Position numbers and translations under genes: made by a program
Source of the DNA: Bacteroidales bacterium
GTDB lineage: Bacteria > Bacteroidota > Bacteroidia > Bacteroidales > P3
Length of the DNA stretch: 64,000 nt
Assembly (NCBI GenBank): GCA_016292015.1
Contig: JAEEZY010000017.1
Location: 1-64,000, forward strand
Direction: 5' to 3'
Part shown: piece by piece, positions 24,462 through 33,745 of the stretch
Layout of the letters: the number at the start of each line of letters is the position of its first letter
Numbering within the stretch: the stretch's first letter is position 1
Notes under the pieces: generated by a model
The model's database searches: none
What the model was told of the DNA's origin: nothing
What the model saw: the letters and a program-made list of their open reading frames with translations, nothing else

Positions 24462-27400
24462 ATGAAAAGGATCAAATATTACTACTCAGTACTAAACCAC
24501 AACCAAGACACACCAAACCAAACATTCAATCACATACGCATTCTTGCGCTATGCTTTGCCATACTTGTATATGTCATTCAAGCTCCAATGGCCAATGCGC
24601 AGACTAAGGATGTGGGAAGTTGCAGTGGCACGGCGACCGGAGCAATCGGTACCAGTTCATCCACATCGGGACGCAACTACACCCCCGTGAATAACTATTA
24701 CAAATATGGCTGCACCCAAATTATCTACGACCCCGCCGAGTTGGGTTGCACAGGCACAATTAAGGGTATCGCATTCCAATATGCACAAACAACCGCCATC
24801 AACCGCACGGTGAGGATATATATAGGCGAGCGCACAAGTGCAACATTCAGCAGTACGAGCGACTGGACGGCCATCAGCTCGATGCAACTTGTCTATAACG
24901 GAACGATGAGCTTTACCACGAACAACTGGCACTGGTTCACATTCTCAAACCCATACAGCTACAGCGGTTCGGGAAATCTCGTGGTGGCCATAGTCGATAA
25001 TACTGGGTCATATACCACCACCAACAACACTTTTTACTACTCAACTTCATCGGGTAATAAGATGCTCTATGCGCGGCGCGACGGCAGTGCCTACGACATA
25101 GCCTCTTTGCCGACAGGGAGCTATGCCTCCTATCGACCAAACACGAAATTCTGCATTGACTGCTGCTCAATAGAGCGGACGCTCACGTTCGACGGCACAC
25201 CATCCACCTCGATGACATACGGCAGTACACAGCAACTGGCTGTTGCGCCCTATACAGGGGGCGGAGATATAAGCTGGATGAGCAGCAACACGACTGTGGC
25301 CACCGTGTCGGACGAAGGTCTTGTGACCGCTGTTGGACCCGGAACTGCCACTGTGTCAGCCATGCTGGGACGCGACGGAGACTACTGCGGTGCGGTGGCA
25401 AGCGTGGATATCACTGTGACGCTTGGCTGCACCGAGACATTCACACTCACAGGAAACCTCGACGAGGAGATAATCTGCGGCAATCTATACTGCTTTTATG
25501 ACAGCGGTGGACCAGACGGCGACTATGCTTCCAGTCAGAATTACACGGCTACTTTTACATCAGTGGGAGAAATAAAGATTACATTCTTCCAATTGGCCAC
25601 AGAGAGCACATCTTCAAGCGACTACGATAACATAAAGATTTATGACGGCGATGCCTCTTCGGGCGACAAACTGGTGTTCGGTTGCACCGGCTGGGGCAGC
25701 AGTACCTTTACGGGTGCCGCATCGGGTTTCAGTAACATCCTTGCTATAGGCACCACATACACCTGCACCAGCGGCACCATGACCGTAGTGTGGAAGTCGG
25801 ACGGCAGCACAAACAAGGCCGGATGGACGGCTCTTATCACCGCTGAAGGATGCTGTCCAATAATGCGGGCACTTGACATCAGTGGCTGTCCCGATGGCGA
25901 CCGCTACCTCTACGACGAATTCGACCTCACTGCCACACCTAGCATTGCAGGCGGCGAGATAACATGGTCCAGTTCCAACCCATCCATAGCTGAGGTGGAT
26001 GAGAACACCGGACATGTGCGACTCGCAGGACTTGGCACCACTTTTGTCAAAGCCCGCATCGAAGGCGTAGGCGATATCTGCCCCGCTACGGCCAAGTGTG
26101 AAGTGACGTCGAAACTGCGCTGTGACGAGACGATAACACTCAACAGTAGCACCACGCAGGAGATTATGTGCGGCACAAACTATTGTTTTTACGATAGCGG
26201 CGGTCCTGAAGGAGACTATGCGGCCAGCCAGAACTACTCGGCCACCTTCAACTCGGCTGGCGAGATTAACATAATATTCTTTGATTTCGCCACCGAATCG
26301 ACAGGCTCTGGCGATTACGACAACATAAAAATCTATGACGGCGACGCAGCTACAGGTACCAAGCTGGTGTTTGGCTGCACAGGCTGGACTAATGGCTTCA
26401 ATGGAGCGGCATCGGGGTTTGGAAGTATTCTTGTCACTGGCACCACCTACACCTGCACCAGCGGCACTATGACCGTAGTCTGGAAATCTGACGGAGGCAC
26501 ACAGAAATCCGGCTGGGTGGCACTTATTACCGCCGAAGGATGCTGTGCGTCGCCGAGGACGCTCACTATGTACGGCTGCCCAGAGTCGAACCTTTCAATC
26601 GGACAGGCGGTTGACCTCACGGCCACGCCAAGCACTCCTGGAGGCGACATCACATGGAGCAGCAGCAACGATGATGTAGCCACCGTAGATGCCGACGGAC
26701 ATGTCGCCACCGTCAACGCAGGCACGACGGTGATAAAAGCCAGGATAGAGGAATTGGGCGACCTCTGCCCAGCATACGCCAGCTGCGAGGTGACGGTATC
26801 GTGCGGAGCATACGACAAGACAGTGGGAACAGGAAACACCACAAACCACTTCTTCGGTCCCGTGAATGTGGCATACAAATACAGCTACCGCCAGATAATA
26901 TACCCCCAGGATGAACTCTGCAAGGGTGTTATAAACGGCATGGCGTTCAACTATGCACTCTCCACCCCAATGACCATAAAAAACGATGTAGATATATATG
27001 TCGGCGAGCGAACGGACGCCACTTTTTCCAACGATGCTGACTGGAGCCTGCCCTACGATATGGAACTGGTCTATTCAGGACCAATCAACTGCACGTCGCC
27101 CGGGTGGAAATGGATTCTGTTCGACACCCCATACGCCTATAGTGGCACGAAAAACCTTGTTGTGGCGATACACGACAAGTCGGGAACAACCTCATCATCC
27201 CTCTACAGCAACTTCTACTGCACAGAGGGAACAACCAACATACAGCTACATGTCGAAGGCAATTCACCTTACGACTTGAGTAATGTCAGCACTCTCAACA
27301 GCGAATACCGCATGAAGTATCGTCCCAACACGAAGTTCTGCATCGACTGCTGCACTTACGAACGCACGGGAACAGCTAACTTCAAGTTCTGCAAAGAGGT

Positions 27401-28532
27401 GATAGGACTTACGGTCGGAGGAACGATAACTATTGAGGTGGACGGAGCTGACGAGGTAAGCCCCAGCGGTTCCGTGGTCTATAGCACCAGCAATCCAGCA
27501 GTAGCCACCGTCGCGGCGGACGGCACAGTGACTGCCGTTGGCAACGGCTCCGCCATCATCAAGGCGACCATACCTGCAGGCGACCCAGCGGGATACTGTG
27601 CCGTGACGGCGAAATACATTGTGAACGTAGGTGGTGGACTGCCTGTGTATGAAACCGTCGGCGACTTTATATCGCCTCCCGGGTTGTACAATTACTTCCC
27701 AATAAATGCCATATTCCATCATACATGGGAGCAGATGATTTTCAACAAAAGTCTCTTCGAGAATTGCGGCTGCATGATAAAAGGAATAACATTCTTCTCA
27801 AACAGAGCAGTAGATTACACTCGCAACACGCGAATCTTCATCCGCATGACCGACAAAGAGGAATTTGAGACAAATTACGACTTCGTGCCAGAAACCGGTG
27901 CTCCAGACTGGAGCGGAGGGTGGAACATAGTGGAAGGCGAGAACACCTTCACCTTCGCGACACCGGTGCCTTACGACTGTTCGAAGAACCTGCTTATAGG
28001 CGTGGACTGCGACGAAGTGGGTGCACATATCGATTTGGATTGGAGCGAATTCTACTACACCGAACAAACGAAATATACAGGAATCGAAGCCTACCACGAA
28101 TCTTACGACATAAATATCGAAGACATTACCACCGACCCCAATTTCACATACGAAAACACACCCGGCCGCATCTCCCATTACCGTTATAAAATGCTGCCCG
28201 ACATCCGCATACAATTCATCGACTGCCCGCCGACAGTTGTGCCTACGGTGAGCATTGACCCTGCGATGCAGCAAATATGCTCGGGTGCCTATATATCTCC
28301 AATAACCGTAACGGCCACAGGCGGTACGGTGAGTTTCTCACCATCGCTGCCCACAGGTTTGAGTTATGACGAGGAGACACATAAGATAACGGGAGTCATA
28401 AGCGGTGGCGCGGGGACTTATAATTTCAATGTGGTGGTGACGGCACCTGGAGGATGCTTCACGGCACAGACAGGGGCGGAGGTGAGAAACGCCTCATTAG
28501 AGGCAACTTTAATAATTGGGGCACCAGACTGA
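24462..28532 (+). CDS. Giant exported CUB/Ig-like repeat protein under B12 riboswitch control
   Basis: A protein of 1,356 residues with a long signal sequence ending APMANAQ (about residue 47). A repeated beta domain (A) occurs near 55-235, 785-970 and 1065-1265, marked by YxxxxxQIIY and GxxNLVVAIxD, and closed in two copies by RPNTKFCIDCC. Two CUB-like domains (near 330-465 and 560-695) share CFYDSGGPxGDYAxSQNYxA and YDNIKIYDGDA. BIG2-type Ig-like domains (pattern SSNxxVATVxxxGxVxAVxxGTAxV) separate them. The last 60 residues resemble a putative Ig domain (PTVSIDPAMQQICSGAYISP). The protein ends ATLIIGAPD without a T9SS sorting domain. It is probably a surface or secreted adhesin or binding protein; B12 control suggests a link to cobalamin uptake or B12-dependent metabolism, which is inference. 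Confidence 0.85.
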   Translation: MKRIKYYYSVLNHNQDTPNQTFNHIRILALCFAILVYVIQAPMANAQTKDVGSCSGTATGAIGTSSSTSGRNYTPVNNYYKYGCTQIIYDPAELGCTGTIKGIAFQYAQTTAINRTVRIYIGERTSATFSSTSDWTAISSMQLVYNGTMSFTTNNWHWFTFSNPYSYSGSGNLVVAIVDNTGSYTTTNNTFYYSTSSGNKMLYARRDGSAYDIASLPTGSYASYRPNTKFCIDCCSIERTLTFDGTPSTSMTYGSTQQLAVAPYTGGGDISWMSSNTTVATVSDEGLVTAVGPGTATVSAMLGRDGDYCGAVASVDITVTLGCTETFTLTGNLDEEIICGNLYCFYDSGGPDGDYASSQNYTATFTSVGEIKITFFQLATESTSSSDYDNIKIYDGDASSGDKLVFGCTGWGSSTFTGAASGFSNILAIGTTYTCTSGTMTVVWKSDGSTNKAGWTALITAEGCCPIMRALDISGCPDGDRYLYDEFDLTATPSIAGGEITWSSSNPSIAEVDENTGHVRLAGLGTTFVKARIEGVGDICPATAKCEVTSKLRCDETITLNSSTTQEIMCGTNYCFYDSGGPEGDYAASQNYSATFNSAGEINIIFFDFATESTGSGDYDNIKIYDGDAATGTKLVFGCTGWTNGFNGAASGFGSILVTGTTYTCTSGTMTVVWKSDGGTQKSGWVALITAEGCCASPRTLTMYGCPESNLSIGQAVDLTATPSTPGGDITWSSSNDDVATVDADGHVATVNAGTTVIKARIEELGDLCPAYASCEVTVSCGAYDKTVGTGNTTNHFFGPVNVAYKYSYRQIIYPQDELCKGVINGMAFNYALSTPMTIKNDVDIYVGERTDATFSNDADWSLPYDMELVYSGPINCTSPGWKWILFDTPYAYSGTKNLVVAIHDKSGTTSSSLYSNFYCTEGTTNIQLHVEGNSPYDLSNVSTLNSEYRMKYRPNTKFCIDCCTYERTGTANFKFCKEVIGLTVGGTITIEVDGADEVSPSGSVVYSTSNPAVATVAADGTVTAVGNGSAIIKATIPAGDPAGYCAVTAKYIVNVGGGLPVYETVGDFISPPGLYNYFPINAIFHHTWEQMIFNKSLFENCGCMIKGITFFSNRAVDYTRNTRIFIRMTDKEEFETNYDFVPETGAPDWSGGWNIVEGENTFTFATPVPYDCSKNLLIGVDCDEVGAHIDLDWSEFYYTEQTKYTGIEAYHESYDINIEDITTDPNFTYENTPGRISHYRYKMLPDIRIQFIDCPPTVVPTVSIDPAMQQICSGAYISPITVTATGGTVSFSPSLPTGLSYDEETHKITGVISGGAGTYNFNVVVTAPGGCFTAQTGAEVRNASLEATLIIGAPD

Positions 28533-28552
28533 TTTCGAGAGGTTACTTTAGG

Positions 28553-28600
28553 TTGATAGGTTGATATGTTGATAGGTTGATATGTTGATATGTTGATATG
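28553..28600. repeat. 8-bp tandem repeat (TTGATAtG), six units
   Basis: TTGATAGG, TTGATATG, TTGATAGG, then three TTGATATG, between the surface protein and the CoA-transferase. The period is the same as in the arrays at 803-890 and 2201-2264 but the sequence differs. Confidence 0.8.
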
Positions 28601-28637
28601 ATAATTAAAAGAGTATGTTTCACTTAAAATATATATC

Positions 28638-29945
28638 ATGAACTGGAAAGAAGAATACAGGAGGAAAATCTCTACCACTGAAAAAGCCATCAAGGACATA
28701 CACGACGGCGACTGCGTGGTGCTGGGTCATGCGGCGGCGGTGCCGAAGCTGGTGCCGAAGGCGATGGCCGACCACTGCGAGGAATACAACGACGTGCTTA
28801 TCTTCCACATGACCACGCTGGGCGACAACCCGCTGCTGCACCCGCGCTGCTACGGTCATTTCCGCCATGTGAGCAACTTCCTCAGCGGCAACTCGCGCGA
28901 TGCGGTGAACCATCTGGAGGGCGACTTCTTCCCTGCCTTCTTCAAGGACGTGCCTGAGATGATTGGCGACGAGATTCCTTGCGACGTAGCCGTGTTCCAG
29001 TCAACGCCGCCCAACTCCGAAGGCTACTGCTCGCTCGGGGTGAGCTGCGACTACGCCATAGCCGCCATACGCCGTGCCCGTGTGGTGATAATAGAGACCA
29101 ACGAGATGATGCCGTTTGTAGGCGGCGACAACATGATACATGTGTCGCAGATAGACCATATAATTCCCTGCGCCTACCGCCTGCCGGAGCTGCACAGCGA
29201 CGCCCCCAGCGAGGTGGAGCTGGCCATCGGACGGCACTGCGCCTCGCTCGTCACCGACGGCACGACCCTGCAGCTAGGCATAGGGGCAATACCTAACGCC
29301 GTGCTGACCGAACTGGGCGACAAGAACGACCTGGGAATACACAGCGAGATGTTCAGCGACGGCGTGGCCGAGCTGATGCGTCGCGGCATCATCAACGGCA
29401 GCCGCAAGACCATGCACAAGGGCAAGGTGGTGGCGTCGTTCATCATGGGCAGTAGGGAACTGTATGACTTTGTCGATGGGAACGATGCCATAGAGCTCTA
29501 CCCTGTGGATTACACCAACGACCCCATAGTCATAGCGCGGCAATACCGCATGGTGAGCATCAACTCGTGCCTTGAGGTTGACCTTATGGGACAAGTGGCC
29601 AGCGAGACCATCGGAATGCGTCAATACAGCGGCATCGGCGGACAGATAGACTTTGTGCGCGGAGCGTCGATGGCACGCGAGGGAAAGAGCATCATCGCCA
29701 TGCCCTCGACGGCAGCCGGCGGCACCATATCGCGCATCAAGCCGTTCCTGTCGCCCGGAGCCGCCGTGAGCACCACGCGAAACGACATAAACTATCTGGT
29801 CACAGAATACGGCATAGCGAGGCTCAAAGGACGCACGTTGCAGCACCGTGCAGAAGACCTTATCCGCATCGCTCACCCCGACTTCCGTCCGATGCTCATA
29901 GAGGAATACGAACGGCGATTCAAGTGCACCTATCAGACAGGCTGA
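28638..29945 (+). CDS. Acetyl-CoA hydrolase/4-hydroxybutyrate-type CoA-transferase
   Basis: A soluble protein of 435 residues of CoA-transferase family I in the acetyl-CoA hydrolase group. Visible marks are the start VVLGHAAAVPKLVPKAMADH, PPNSEGYCSLGVSCDYAI in the middle, LQLGIGAIPNAVLTEL, the catalytic glutamate in GIHSEMFSDGV, and GGQIDFVRGA. These enzymes move CoA between acetyl-, butyryl-, 4-hydroxybutyryl- or succinyl-type acids; the exact substrate cannot be set from sequence alone. It may share the upstream riboswitch transcript, with only about 105 bases between stop and start. Methylmalonyl-CoA mutase, 2 kb downstream, works in a related acid-fermentation setting. Confidence 0.85.
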   Translation: MNWKEEYRRKISTTEKAIKDIHDGDCVVLGHAAAVPKLVPKAMADHCEEYNDVLIFHMTTLGDNPLLHPRCYGHFRHVSNFLSGNSRDAVNHLEGDFFPAFFKDVPEMIGDEIPCDVAVFQSTPPNSEGYCSLGVSCDYAIAAIRRARVVIIETNEMMPFVGGDNMIHVSQIDHIIPCAYRLPELHSDAPSEVELAIGRHCASLVTDGTTLQLGIGAIPNAVLTELGDKNDLGIHSEMFSDGVAELMRRGIINGSRKTMHKGKVVASFIMGSRELYDFVDGNDAIELYPVDYTNDPIVIARQYRMVSINSCLEVDLMGQVASETIGMRQYSGIGGQIDFVRGASMAREGKSIIAMPSTAAGGTISRIKPFLSPGAAVSTTRNDINYLVTEYGIARLKGRTLQHRAEDLIRIAHPDFRPMLIEEYERRFKCTYQTG

Positions 29946-29960
29946 AAGACTTGATATGTT

Positions 29961-30008
29961 ACGGATTGCAAATCCGGAAGAACTGGTTTGCCGGATTACA
30001 AATCCGGC
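29961..30008 (+). repeat. Two small inverted repeats after the CoA-transferase
   Basis: CGGATT-GCA-AATCCG at 29962-29976 and GCCGGATT-ACA-AATCCGGC at 29990-30008. A similar GCCGGA/TCCGGC hairpin lies near 2272. No T run follows, so termination is uncertain. Confidence 0.5.
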
Positions 30009-30040
30009 ACAACTGACAGTTACGGTTTGGCAAGAATTCG

Positions 30041-30049
30041 TATTTTTGC
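30041..30049 (+). promoter_or_regulatory. Bacteroidota -7 promoter element
   Basis: TATTTTTGC lies 47 bases before the flavodoxin-family gene at 30096. Confidence 0.6.
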
Positions 30050-30095
30050 AGGCTGTCAGCATCAGGTGATGCGGATGTAATTTATTGAAGCATAG

Positions 30096-30728
30096 ATGAA
30101 AAAGATAATCATAATTGACGGAGGTCCGAGGAGAAACATGAACACGGCGGCTATGGCCGAGGCTTTTGCCGAGGGGGCGAGAGAGGGCGGCGCGGAGGTG
30201 CAGACGTTCCGACTATACGACATTGACTACAAGGGATGCAGGAGCTGCCTGGCATGCAAGCTGAAAGAGCGGCTATACAAGGATGTATGCGTGTGGAAAG
30301 ACGGGCTGACGGAGGTGCTGCGGGAAGCGACATACGCCGACGGGGTGGCTTTCGCGTCGCCGGTATATTTCGGACGTGTTACAGGGCAGATGGAGTGTTT
30401 CGTGGAGCGGTTGACGTTCCCGTGGCTGAGCTACGACGACCACCGACTGCTTCCGCCAAAGCGGATACCGTCGGCTGTGATATACACGATGAACGACACA
30501 TCGGACAACCGCAGGGGGCTGCGGTCGTTTGAACTGCTGGTGGGCGGTTTCTATGGGGAGCTGCCGGAGAAGGCAGTGGCATACAACACCTATCAGGTGA
30601 AGGACTACGACCGCTATGCCATGGCAGCGCATCCGAAGGAGGAGAAAGAAGCGTGGCGGAGAGAGCACTGGGAGAGCGACTTGGAGGCAGCGAGGGCGAT
30701 GGGAAGAAGGATGGTGGTTAGCAGGTAG
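30096..30728 (+). CDS. Flavodoxin-family NAD(P)H-dependent FMN oxidoreductase
   Basis: A protein of 210 residues. It begins KKIIIIDGGPRRNMNTAAMA, the phosphate-binding loop of the NADPH-dependent FMN reductase/flavodoxin-like group. CRSCLACKL at about 48-56 is the two-cysteine pattern common to the iron-sulfur flavoprotein-like branch. FASPVYFGRVTGQMECFVER forms the second flavin-binding region. It probably reduces quinones, aromatics or another small electron acceptor in the cytoplasm. It has its own promoter and lies 45 bases before marC. Confidence 0.8.
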   Translation: MKKIIIIDGGPRRNMNTAAMAEAFAEGAREGGAEVQTFRLYDIDYKGCRSCLACKLKERLYKDVCVWKDGLTEVLREATYADGVAFASPVYFGRVTGQMECFVERLTFPWLSYDDHRLLPPKRIPSAVIYTMNDTSDNRRGLRSFELLVGGFYGELPEKAVAYNTYQVKDYDRYAMAAHPKEEKEAWRREHWESDLEAARAMGRRMVVSR

Positions 30729-30770
30729 TAGTTTATAGTTTCAAGTTTTTAGTTTATAGTTCTAAGTATT
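30729..30770. repeat. 7-bp tandem repeat (TAGTTta), six units
   Basis: TAGTTTA, TAGTTTC, AAGTTTT, TAGTTTA, TAGTTCT, AAGTATT fill the whole gap between the flavodoxin-family gene and marC. Confidence 0.7.
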
Positions 30771-30773
30771 GCC

Positions 30774-31364
30774 ATGTTACATCAGATAAATATTGTAGAG
30801 ATTTTCAGCGCTTTTCTTGTGATGTTCGCCATCATCGACATCACGGGGTCGATACCCATCTTCGTGTCGATGCGGGACCAGGGCAAAGCCATCAAGCCGC
30901 TGCAGGCCACGCTGGTAGCGCTGCTGTTGTTCGTGGCGTTTTATTTCGTTGGAGACGCCCTGCTGCATCTGTTCAGCATTGATTCAGCCTCGTTTGCAGT
31001 GGCCGGAGCGTTGGTGCTTTTTATCCTTGCGTTGGAGATGGTTCTTGGGCGCGAGATAATAAAAAACGAAGCGACGACCAGCGGTGCCAGTGTGGTGCCA
31101 GTGGCGTTCCCGCTGATAGCAGGGCCAGGAGCCATCACAGCCCTCATATCGCTGCGAGCCGAATATGCCACGGTGAACATCCTCATCGGGTTGTTCCTTA
31201 ACATCGTGCTTGACTATTTCGTAATACGCTATTTAGACAAGATAGCCAACAAGTTGGGTACAGACGTGATATACGTGCTCCGCAAGTTTTTCGGAGTCAT
31301 ACTGCTGGCGATGTCGGTAAAACTTTTCGCAGGAGGCATAACCGGAGTGTTCGGGATAGAATGA
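30774..31364 (+). CDS. MarC-family integral membrane protein
   Basis: A protein of 196 residues with six predicted membrane helices (for example IFSAFLVMFAIIDITGSIPI, LVALLLFVAFYFVGDALLHL, FGVILLAMSVKLFAGGITGV). The conserved IPLIAGPGAIT-like segment is present as AFPLIAGPGAITALISL, and GREIIKNEATTSGASVVPVA precedes it. It belongs to the MarC/UPF0056 family, whose transport role is not established despite early links to antibiotic resistance. The gene starts 45 bases after the flavodoxin-family gene and may share its transcript. Confidence 0.88.
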   Translation: MLHQINIVEIFSAFLVMFAIIDITGSIPIFVSMRDQGKAIKPLQATLVALLLFVAFYFVGDALLHLFSIDSASFAVAGALVLFILALEMVLGREIIKNEATTSGASVVPVAFPLIAGPGAITALISLRAEYATVNILIGLFLNIVLDYFVIRYLDKIANKLGTDVIYVLRKFFGVILLAMSVKLFAGGITGVFGIE

Positions 31365-31442
31365 GGGAGGCAAGCCCCTTCTAACTCCCACCAAACTCCC
31401 CTACTAGATGTAACCCGTACATGGGGATTTCAGCCCTGTTTT

Positions 31443-31618
31443 GTCTTACCTTCATCCCACTTTCCCTTAATTGAACTCTTACTGTTCTCTTACTTTTGTC
31501 TTACTTGTCTCTTACTTTTCTCTTAGCCAGTACTTACGTTGGACCTAGCCAGGTAGTACCTAGTACTAGGCTAGTGCTAGGCTAGTGCTTACTTTTGTCT
31601 TACATGGCACTTAGGTTT
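31443..31618. repeat. 11-bp tandem repeat array (CTCTTACTTTT type), sixteen units
   Basis: The clear part is 31476-31618: thirteen consecutive 11-mers such as CTCTTACTGTT, CTCTTACTTTT, GTCTTACTTGT, CTCTTAGCCAG, TACTAGGCTAG, TGCTAGGCTAG, TGCTTACTTTT, GTCTTACATGG. Three weaker units precede it. The gap between marC and mutA (31365-31783) contains no gene, only this array and the mutA promoter. Confidence 0.8.
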
Positions 31619-31715
31619 TCGGCAGTTTGGTCAACCTTTATACCATTTTCGCAACGGAAGAGCATCGCACGAAGGCCATTCTGAGGGGATTCTGCAGCCC
31701 ATATTTGAAATAGGG

Positions 31716-31748
31716 TTTGAATTATTTATATATTATTAGTATCTTTGC
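31716..31748 (+). promoter_or_regulatory. Bacteroidota promoter for mutA
   Basis: TTTG at 31716-31719, 20 bases, then TATCTTTGC at 31740-31748: a nearly ideal TTTG-N19-TAnnTTTG promoter. Transcription should begin near 31755, which rules out the longer ORF start at 31745. Confidence 0.8.
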
Positions 31749-31783
31749 GTTTTACACACACATCAAAATTAACACATAACCTA

Positions 31784-33646
31784 ATGGAAGACAATAAATT
31801 GTTCAGCGAATTCCCACCAGTAACCACCGAGCAGTGGGAGGAAGTAATCAACAAAGACCTCAAGGGAGCAGACTATGAAAAGAAACTTGTATGGCGGACG
31901 ATAGAGGGTTTCAAGGTGAAGCCCTACTACAGAGCAGAAGACCTTGAGAACTTGGAGTATCTGAACTCGAACCCTGGACAAAAGCCCTATACCCGCGGCA
32001 AACACTCGGACAACAACGTGTGGGACATACGTCAGGACATCACCGACAAAGAGCCCGCGAAAGCCAACGCCGTAGCCCTCGACGCCCTGAAACGCGGAGC
32101 CACATCGCTGAACTTCTGCACCAAGCAGATAGCCAGCGAAGCCGACCTGGAGACCTTGCTAAAAGGCATCTATGTAGATGCCATAAAGGTGAACTTCAGC
32201 TGCTCGGAAGACTATCTTAAGCTGCTGAAGATGTATGTGAACGTAGCCAAAAAGAACGGCTTCGACACAGAGAAGCTGGAAGGCAGCTGCAACTTCGACA
32301 TGTACAGATATGCGCTGACCCACGGCGACTTTCACAGAGGCGAAGAAGGCGACTACAAAGCAGCAGCAGAACTGCTAGCCTACGCTAAAGAGAACCTGCC
32401 GAAGTTCAAGGTGTTCACCATCAACGGAAACCTGATACACAACGCAGGCAGCAATATCGTGCAGGAGCTGGGATTCACCCTCTCGGCAGCCAACGACCTG
32501 ATGGCCCACCTGACCGACATGGGCTGCAAGGTGGAAGATGTGGCGAAAAGGATAGTATTCTCGTTCGCTACCGGAAGCACCTACTTCATGGAGATAGCCA
32601 AAATCAGGGCGGCACGCCTGCTTTGGAGCAAGATTGTGGAGCAATACAAACCCGAGTGCGACTGCGCCTACAAAGTGTTCATACACACCACATCGAGCCG
32701 CTGGAACAAGTCGATATACGACCCGTATGTAAATATGCTGAGGACCACCACCGAGACGATGTCGGCAGCCATAGCCGGAGCCGACTCGATAAGTGTTGCG
32801 CCGTTTGACACAGCATACAAAGAAGCCGACGAATTCGGCTACCGCATAGCAAGGAACCAGCAGATACTGCTGAAAGAGGAGTCGTATCTGGACAAGATTG
32901 TTGACCCCGCCGCCGGAAGCTACTACATCGAGAACCTGACCAACTCGATAGCGCAATATGCCTGGGAGCTGTTTGTAACGGTAGAGGGAAAGGGCGGATT
33001 CGCACAGGCGATGAAAGAAGGATTTGTGCAGAGCGAAGTGGAGAGAATAGCGGCCCAGCGCGATATGGACATAGCCACCAGGAAGACTACCATCCTGGGC
33101 ACAAACCAGTATCCCAACCTGCTGGAGAGCATGGGAGACAAGATAGTGAAGAAAGAGGGTTGCTGCTGCTGCCACAAAACTGACGGCCCGATAAAGACTT
33201 TGCGCCAGTATCGCGGAGCAGAGGCATTCGAGCACCTGAGGCTCGCCACCGAGCAGTCGGGCAAGAAACCGAAAGTGTTCCTGCTGACCTATGGCAACCT
33301 GGCAATGAGGAAAGCCCGTTCGGGATTTGCCACCAACTTCTTTGGAGTGGCCGGATACCAGATTATCGACAATGCTGGATTCAAATCGGCAGAAGAAGGA
33401 GTGAAGGCCGCGTTGGAAGCGAAGGCCGACATCGTAGTGATGTGCTCGAGCGACGACGAATATCCCGAGATAGCCGAAGCTGTCTGCAACGGACTCAAGG
33501 GCAAGGTGAAAAGCATCGTGCTGGCCGGCTATCCGAAAGAGCAGATTGAGATGTACAAAGGTTATGGCGTTGATGTGTTCATTCACGTCAAGACCAATGT
33601 GCTCGAATCGCTCACGGCATTCCAGAAACTTATGGGAATAATGTGA
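31784..33646 (+). CDS. mutA: Methylmalonyl-CoA mutase small (beta) subunit
   Basis: A protein of 620 residues from ATG at 31784. The start MEDNKLFSEFPPVTTEQWEE is typical of MutA in Bacteroidota, and the barrel region includes VKPYYRAEDLENLEYL and DPAAGSYYIENLTNSIAQYA. The C-terminal cobalamin-like domain lacks the DxHxxG cobalamin-binding motif, as expected for the non-catalytic subunit. With MutB it converts succinyl-CoA and methylmalonyl-CoA in propionate formation. Unusually, mutB does not follow: a terminator and lptG do. A GCCCCH cysteine cluster (KKEGCCCCHKTDGP) lies in the linker before the last domain. Confidence 0.92.
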   Translation: MEDNKLFSEFPPVTTEQWEEVINKDLKGADYEKKLVWRTIEGFKVKPYYRAEDLENLEYLNSNPGQKPYTRGKHSDNNVWDIRQDITDKEPAKANAVALDALKRGATSLNFCTKQIASEADLETLLKGIYVDAIKVNFSCSEDYLKLLKMYVNVAKKNGFDTEKLEGSCNFDMYRYALTHGDFHRGEEGDYKAAAELLAYAKENLPKFKVFTINGNLIHNAGSNIVQELGFTLSAANDLMAHLTDMGCKVEDVAKRIVFSFATGSTYFMEIAKIRAARLLWSKIVEQYKPECDCAYKVFIHTTSSRWNKSIYDPYVNMLRTTTETMSAAIAGADSISVAPFDTAYKEADEFGYRIARNQQILLKEESYLDKIVDPAAGSYYIENLTNSIAQYAWELFVTVEGKGGFAQAMKEGFVQSEVERIAAQRDMDIATRKTTILGTNQYPNLLESMGDKIVKKEGCCCCHKTDGPIKTLRQYRGAEAFEHLRLATEQSGKKPKVFLLTYGNLAMRKARSGFATNFFGVAGYQIIDNAGFKSAEEGVKAALEAKADIVVMCSSDDEYPEIAEAVCNGLKGKVKSIVLAGYPKEQIEMYKGYGVDVFIHVKTNVLESLTAFQKLMGIM

Positions 33647-33674
33647 AAGAATCCTGAATGATGAATTGAGAATG

Positions 33675-33711
33675 GGGACTCTCCAACGGTTGTGCGAGAG
33701 TCCCTGTTTTT
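33675..33711 (+). terminator. Rho-independent terminator after mutA
   Basis: GGGACTCTC (33675-33683) pairs with GAGAGTCCC (33696-33704), followed by TGTTTTT. Confidence 0.85.
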
Positions 33712-33745
33712 AAAGTCTGAGGTCTAAGTTACAATTGTTACGGTT

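Noticed and set aside
24462..28532. Calling the riboswitch-controlled protein a cobalamin receptor
   Set aside because: No BtuB-, BtuG- or BtuH-like feature is visible; only the regulation hints at B12.
32375..33586. Long minus-strand ORF (403 codons) opposite mutA
   Set aside because: Shadow frame; the sense strand encodes a clear MutA with a strong promoter.
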